Below, piece after piece: positions 60,790 through 64,000 of a stretch of DNA of 64,000 nucleotides. The translations under genes and the position numbers were made by a program. Origin of the DNA: Neoechinorhynchus agilis. Its lineage: Eukaryota > Acanthocephala. Each line of letters starts with the position of its first letter. Within the stretch, counting starts at the first letter, position 1. The DNA is taken from assembly GCA_051530055.1 (NCBI GenBank), contig CM121341.1, positions 18,166,001 to 18,230,000 on the forward strand. The letters run 5' to 3'. The notes beneath the pieces were generated by a model that made no database searches, was not told the origin of the DNA, and saw only the letters and a list, made by a program, of their open reading frames with translations.

Positions 60790-61204
60790 GCGTAGGAGCG
60801 TGTAGTTTCAGTTTCAATTAGCTATGTTTGATTAACAAAAAACTGCATGTTATCCTTTTCAATTCGTTTTTCAGGATCCTAAATTTTTTTAAACTTGAAC
60901 TTTTATACTTCCAATTCAGATGATCAACGCTTGAAAATTTTCGGCCTTTTCGTTGGCCTTCTTCAGTCAATTGTTTGCAAGTGTTTACGACGTAATTAAA
61001 AGCAGGGCATCCGTTGCCGAAAATTTGGGTCAGAAGCCGTAATTGTAAGGGCGGCAGTTTCTTGTTGAGAAGTGGAAAAGGCGTGTTTTGAAACATCTTT
61101 CGATAATTTTTGGGAAATCGGACAGAATAGATATGAAATGACGGAGCTTTTTTTAAAGGTATATAAGTTTTACAATAATCAAACATAAAACGTGCAATCA
61201 TCAC
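60790..61204 (-). other. Unrecognised open frame inside LINE Y
   Basis: A minus-strand frame of 131 codons (60818-61213), basic (LLNKKLPPLQLRLLTQIFGN, KKFRILKNELKRITCSF), lies directly after the REL end and may be the 3' tail carried with that insertion. Not recognised. Confidence 0.35.
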
Positions 61205-61330
61205 CGCCCGCAAAATCTTAGCTTCTCTCCTTCCTCGGCTGTCGCTATCACGCTAGCAGCATTGCCTCGTTGAACTGCGAGCGAGATATTTTGTCGCAGG
61301 AATACACCTGCTCGTGTGTCACCGGTGGAC
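61205..61330 (-). mobile_element. REL retroelement, 3' end, copy 9 (nested in LINE Y)
   Basis: Minus strand reads TGDTRAGVFLRQNISLAVQR then GNAASVIATAEEGEKL. Together with the frame after it, it splits LINE Y, so it inserted later than that copy. Confidence 0.88.
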
Positions 61331-62870
61331 GGAATGAATCGGTGGAAATTGGATGTTCATTTTTGGGAAGTGGAATTACTTTGGCATTTTTCAAGCATTA
61401 AGGGCATGGAGGGAGTGATAAGACACAAGAGTGGTTAGAGTTCGGGGGAATATTGTTTAGAGGCGGATGAGTAGGCATCGATATCGGTGAATACTTTATC
61501 GAGGTGATCGTTAAGACTTGCTGAGAAGTCAATTAGTTGACGCAACTCGGAGAAGGTTGAGAGAGGAAATGGTTTCGTGAAGTCCCCTACAGTTAGAAAA
61601 AGGTGCGAATTTTGGGTTTTTTTAGCTCCATCATGGAATCAAGTTGAAGTATAGAGGAATCAGGACGAGAGGCAGGGGAGCGGTTGACGCCAGCGGTTGT
61701 GAATTGTCTAGGATCATTTCTTGGAGCTGAGAAGTGGACGGCAATGAATTCTAGAGCTGGCTTTCGCAGAGAGCCCATGATATATGAAAAGTAGGGTAGT
61801 GAGTGATTGTCGTGCGAAAATCGAGACACTCCCTAATGGACGGTCCTCGCGGTATGTATTAAAGGAAGAGTAACCAAGGAAGATGGTTGAATTGCTGTTG
61901 ACGGGAGTAAGCCACGTTTTGGTTAAGATGACTACGTCAGTTTTTGAGGTAGATGAAATGAGTGAAATTTCATCTAGTTTTGGAAGGAGGTTACTAGTAT
62001 TGGAATAGAATACGGTGGGGAAGGGAATTTTGGATTTCGAAAAACCGAGGGCCGAAATGAGGGAGATTGGGGTTGCGTTGCTCGTTGTGGGTCGTGGATT
62101 AAAGGAGGAATCGTTACAAGATGCCGATATAGAAAGATTGATTATCCAAAAGAGAGAAGTCAGGGAGTGAATAGAAAATTTGTGTTGGGATGAGTGATTG
62201 GCAATTATAGGAACGAGTTTTGAGTTGAGAATTGGTCTGGGTCAGCTGTATGGTATTTTTGTGTAGAGGTTGAGTGATTATTTACTTGTATTGGCAGGAA
62301 AATGGTGTTTAATGTTGAAGGACTGGGAGATTGACCTTTATGGTTTTTTTGGGCGCCGGTGGGGTTGCACTTATTCAAATACGTTGGAGAATCGTTTAGT
62401 CTTCGAGTTTTTGGGCTGTGTAAGATGTTCCGGGGCGTTGGGTAAAAGCGAAGGATTATACTGGGAAGATGAGGTCTGGGTTTAGTTTGGAGGGACGGTG
62501 GAAAGAAGCGATGATGAGTTTTTATGCGGAAGGAGCTTGTATCGCTGGTTGAGAAAGAGATTGGCTACGAGTTGTGAATTAAATTTCACTTTGAGAAGAC
62601 ATAGGCCCGGGTAACGGGATTTTTAGAGGGAATGCGCCTAACAGTTGATGGGGAGGAATAGTAGGGTGAATGTCGGGGAAAAGGAGTTGACCGTTACGAA
62701 GAATTTGGTGGCGTGCATCAGCGGCGACAAGATCTGCAACAGGGGCTTCTGGCATACCAGCAATAAAGATGATGCGATTTATATCCTTGAGGGAAGAGTG
62801 CACGACACGATGGGTAGAGTTCAGATCGGCGAGGGATGATGGGTGAGGGGAGGGAGGAGGCGTCACGTGA

Positions 62871-63554
62871 CAGAAATGAATCGATGGGTTGATTGATTTT
62901 GATGGAGTTCCTCCTTTTGTTTTTTTCCTACTCGTTCAGATGTTTCGTCGAACTTTTGTTCGACCTTAGCCTTCTAAGTAGCTACTAAAAGTAAATCGCT
63001 TTAGTTTTTCCCATCGTTACCTTTTATCACAGTCACAATATCATACTCCTCCACAGTAATTTTAGAATCATAAAGTACTACAGGCTGAATATCGTCGAAA
63101 TATTCTCAGTCTTTAGAACACCATTCGTTTCCAACAAATCTTTATTCGAGTTTAGCATACTGATGGAATCTACCAAAACCTTATTCTCCTTTGTGGTCGC
63201 TTCACTATCCGATTTCAGTAAACCTATAGCCTGTTTCTTAGAATTCCACTTTGAAACCTTTGTCTGCCTCATTGAACCGTTAGCTTTTTTTCCCTTTGCA
63301 CTTTTTTGACTTCGAACAACTGCTCACTTTTAATATCTTCATTTTCGCACTAAATAGCCTCCGTTAATATATCCTTAACCGTGCTAATCACTACAATCAA
63401 TGAGCCCTTTAGAGTGAAATAATTGATAATTGATTTCTAACTTGATTTAGCGTGAATGTTAATTTTTTTATTATTGCGTCAAAGTATTTCACCACGTTTC
63501 AAACACTTAAACAACACTAATACCGAGATCAAAACGACAAACATAAACAAATCA
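62871..63554. other. Possible 5' end of LINE Y and unassigned flank
   Basis: A 64-codon minus frame (63078-63272), Lys/Ser-rich with a possible coiled coil, could belong to the LINE Y first reading frame. Otherwise AT-rich. Confidence 0.3.
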
Positions 63555-63845
63555 AGTATCTATGTGCGGCCTTTTTCACGGCTTATAATTTTTCTTGGGC
63601 ACACAACCCACCTATCTGGTTCAGGGAAGCGCATAAAATCAATTAATACATTGCTGAAGGGAGGAAGCTCACTGATGAGTCCCGCCTCCTGGAGGTATTT
63701 CAGAATCCGGAGGAATGTACAAACTCATAACCGTATAGTTAAGGGTATTAAGTGATTTTATGCGCTTCTTTGAACCAGATCGATGGGCTGTGTGCCCAAG
63801 GAACATTATCAGCCTTGAAAAAGACCGCACATAGATACTTAATAA
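63555..63845. mobile_element. Foldback element: inverted arms around a SINE tail
   Basis: Arms at 63560-63650 and 63757-63840 are reverse complements over about 85 bp (ATCTATGTGCGG, CTTGGGCACACA, ATCTGGTTCA, GCGCATAAAATCA). Between them is the 3' half of the SINE on the plus strand (63655-63756: CTCACTGATGAGTCCCGCC to AAGTGATTTTA). A third single arm is at 9185-9270. Confidence 0.88.
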
Positions 63846-64000
63846 AAAAGTTACCGGCTGGCCAGACTTCAAAAATAGAGTAAACAAATCAATAAACAGT
63901 GAAAGGGAATAGCGGACAGCCGCTTATTTCCACCTTGGCAGTTTTTGGAAAAATTACGAAACCCTTGAGTGGTTTTTGTGGTTTACGTGAATCGATTTTA

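Larger units (their letters stand above)
60430..62870 (-). mobile_element. LINE Y, 5' two-thirds, decayed
   Basis: Minus strand: RT blocks TAACSDFGLNSWLIQWLTSY and GVSQGAVLSPLL (60480-60790), interruption at about 60790-61340 by unrelated sequence and a REL end, then endonuclease-region sequence (RNDPRQFTTAGVNRSP near 61650-61720) and a Pro/Ser-rich ORF1-like part (62579-62866). Matches LINE Y at 24.2-26.5 kb. Many breaks. Confidence 0.8.

Overview
The window is eukaryotic nuclear DNA from an invertebrate animal. It is AT-rich. Its host genes carry short introns (43-54 nt in ARP2, about 50-140 nt elsewhere), and the gene set is metazoan: ARP2, complex I NDUFS2, cytochrome c, MCTS1, a PHD-TFIIS-SPOC protein of the PHF3/DIDO class, a Gb3-synthase-like glycosyltransferase, a Regnase-like NYN nuclease and a probable p53-family protein. 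I could not name the species from sequence alone.

Layout. 1-5.6 kb: an AFG2/SPATA5-type AAA ATPase running off the left edge (minus strand), then NDUFS2 (minus), whose large intron holds a small foldback element and a tandem repeat. 5.6-9.4 kb: repeats, including a near-identical stray copy of the ARP2 last exon. 9.4-14.3 kb: complete ARP2 and a five-exon p53-like gene (both plus). 14.3-29.4 kb: mostly retroelement debris (an RT/PD-(D/E)xK-nuclease retroelement called REL here, a LINE called X and a LINE called Y), with two unrecognised reading frames (19.9 and 22.6 kb) and the NYN nuclease. 29.4-40.9 kb: one minisatellite of about 124 units of 92 bp with higher-order structure. 41-44 kb: a large hairpin, intronless cytochrome c, RTE and LINE Y fragments. 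44.3-47.3 kb: a broken Ty3/gypsy-type LTR element. 47.3-49.5 kb: LINE X and a duplicated SINE-bearing block. 49.6-53.3 kb: MCTS1 and the PHF3/DIDO-like gene. 53.7-57.4 kb: shuffled pieces of SMC6 and ARP2 around the glycosyltransferase. 57.5-64 kb: an 800-bp repeat, RTE, Penelope-like and LINE Y fragments, a further ARP2 relic and a foldback element.

Three themes stand out. First, pieces of host genes (ARP2 at five places, SMC6 at two) have been copied at the DNA level and scattered among retroelements. Second, a tRNA-derived SINE carries all three conserved strands of a hammerhead ribozyme core, each flush with matching stems but in an unusual order. Third, the p53-like gene keeps the core sequence marks of the family but appears to lack half of its zinc site. 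Exon joins were worked out by eye from splice sites and reading frame and have no transcript support.
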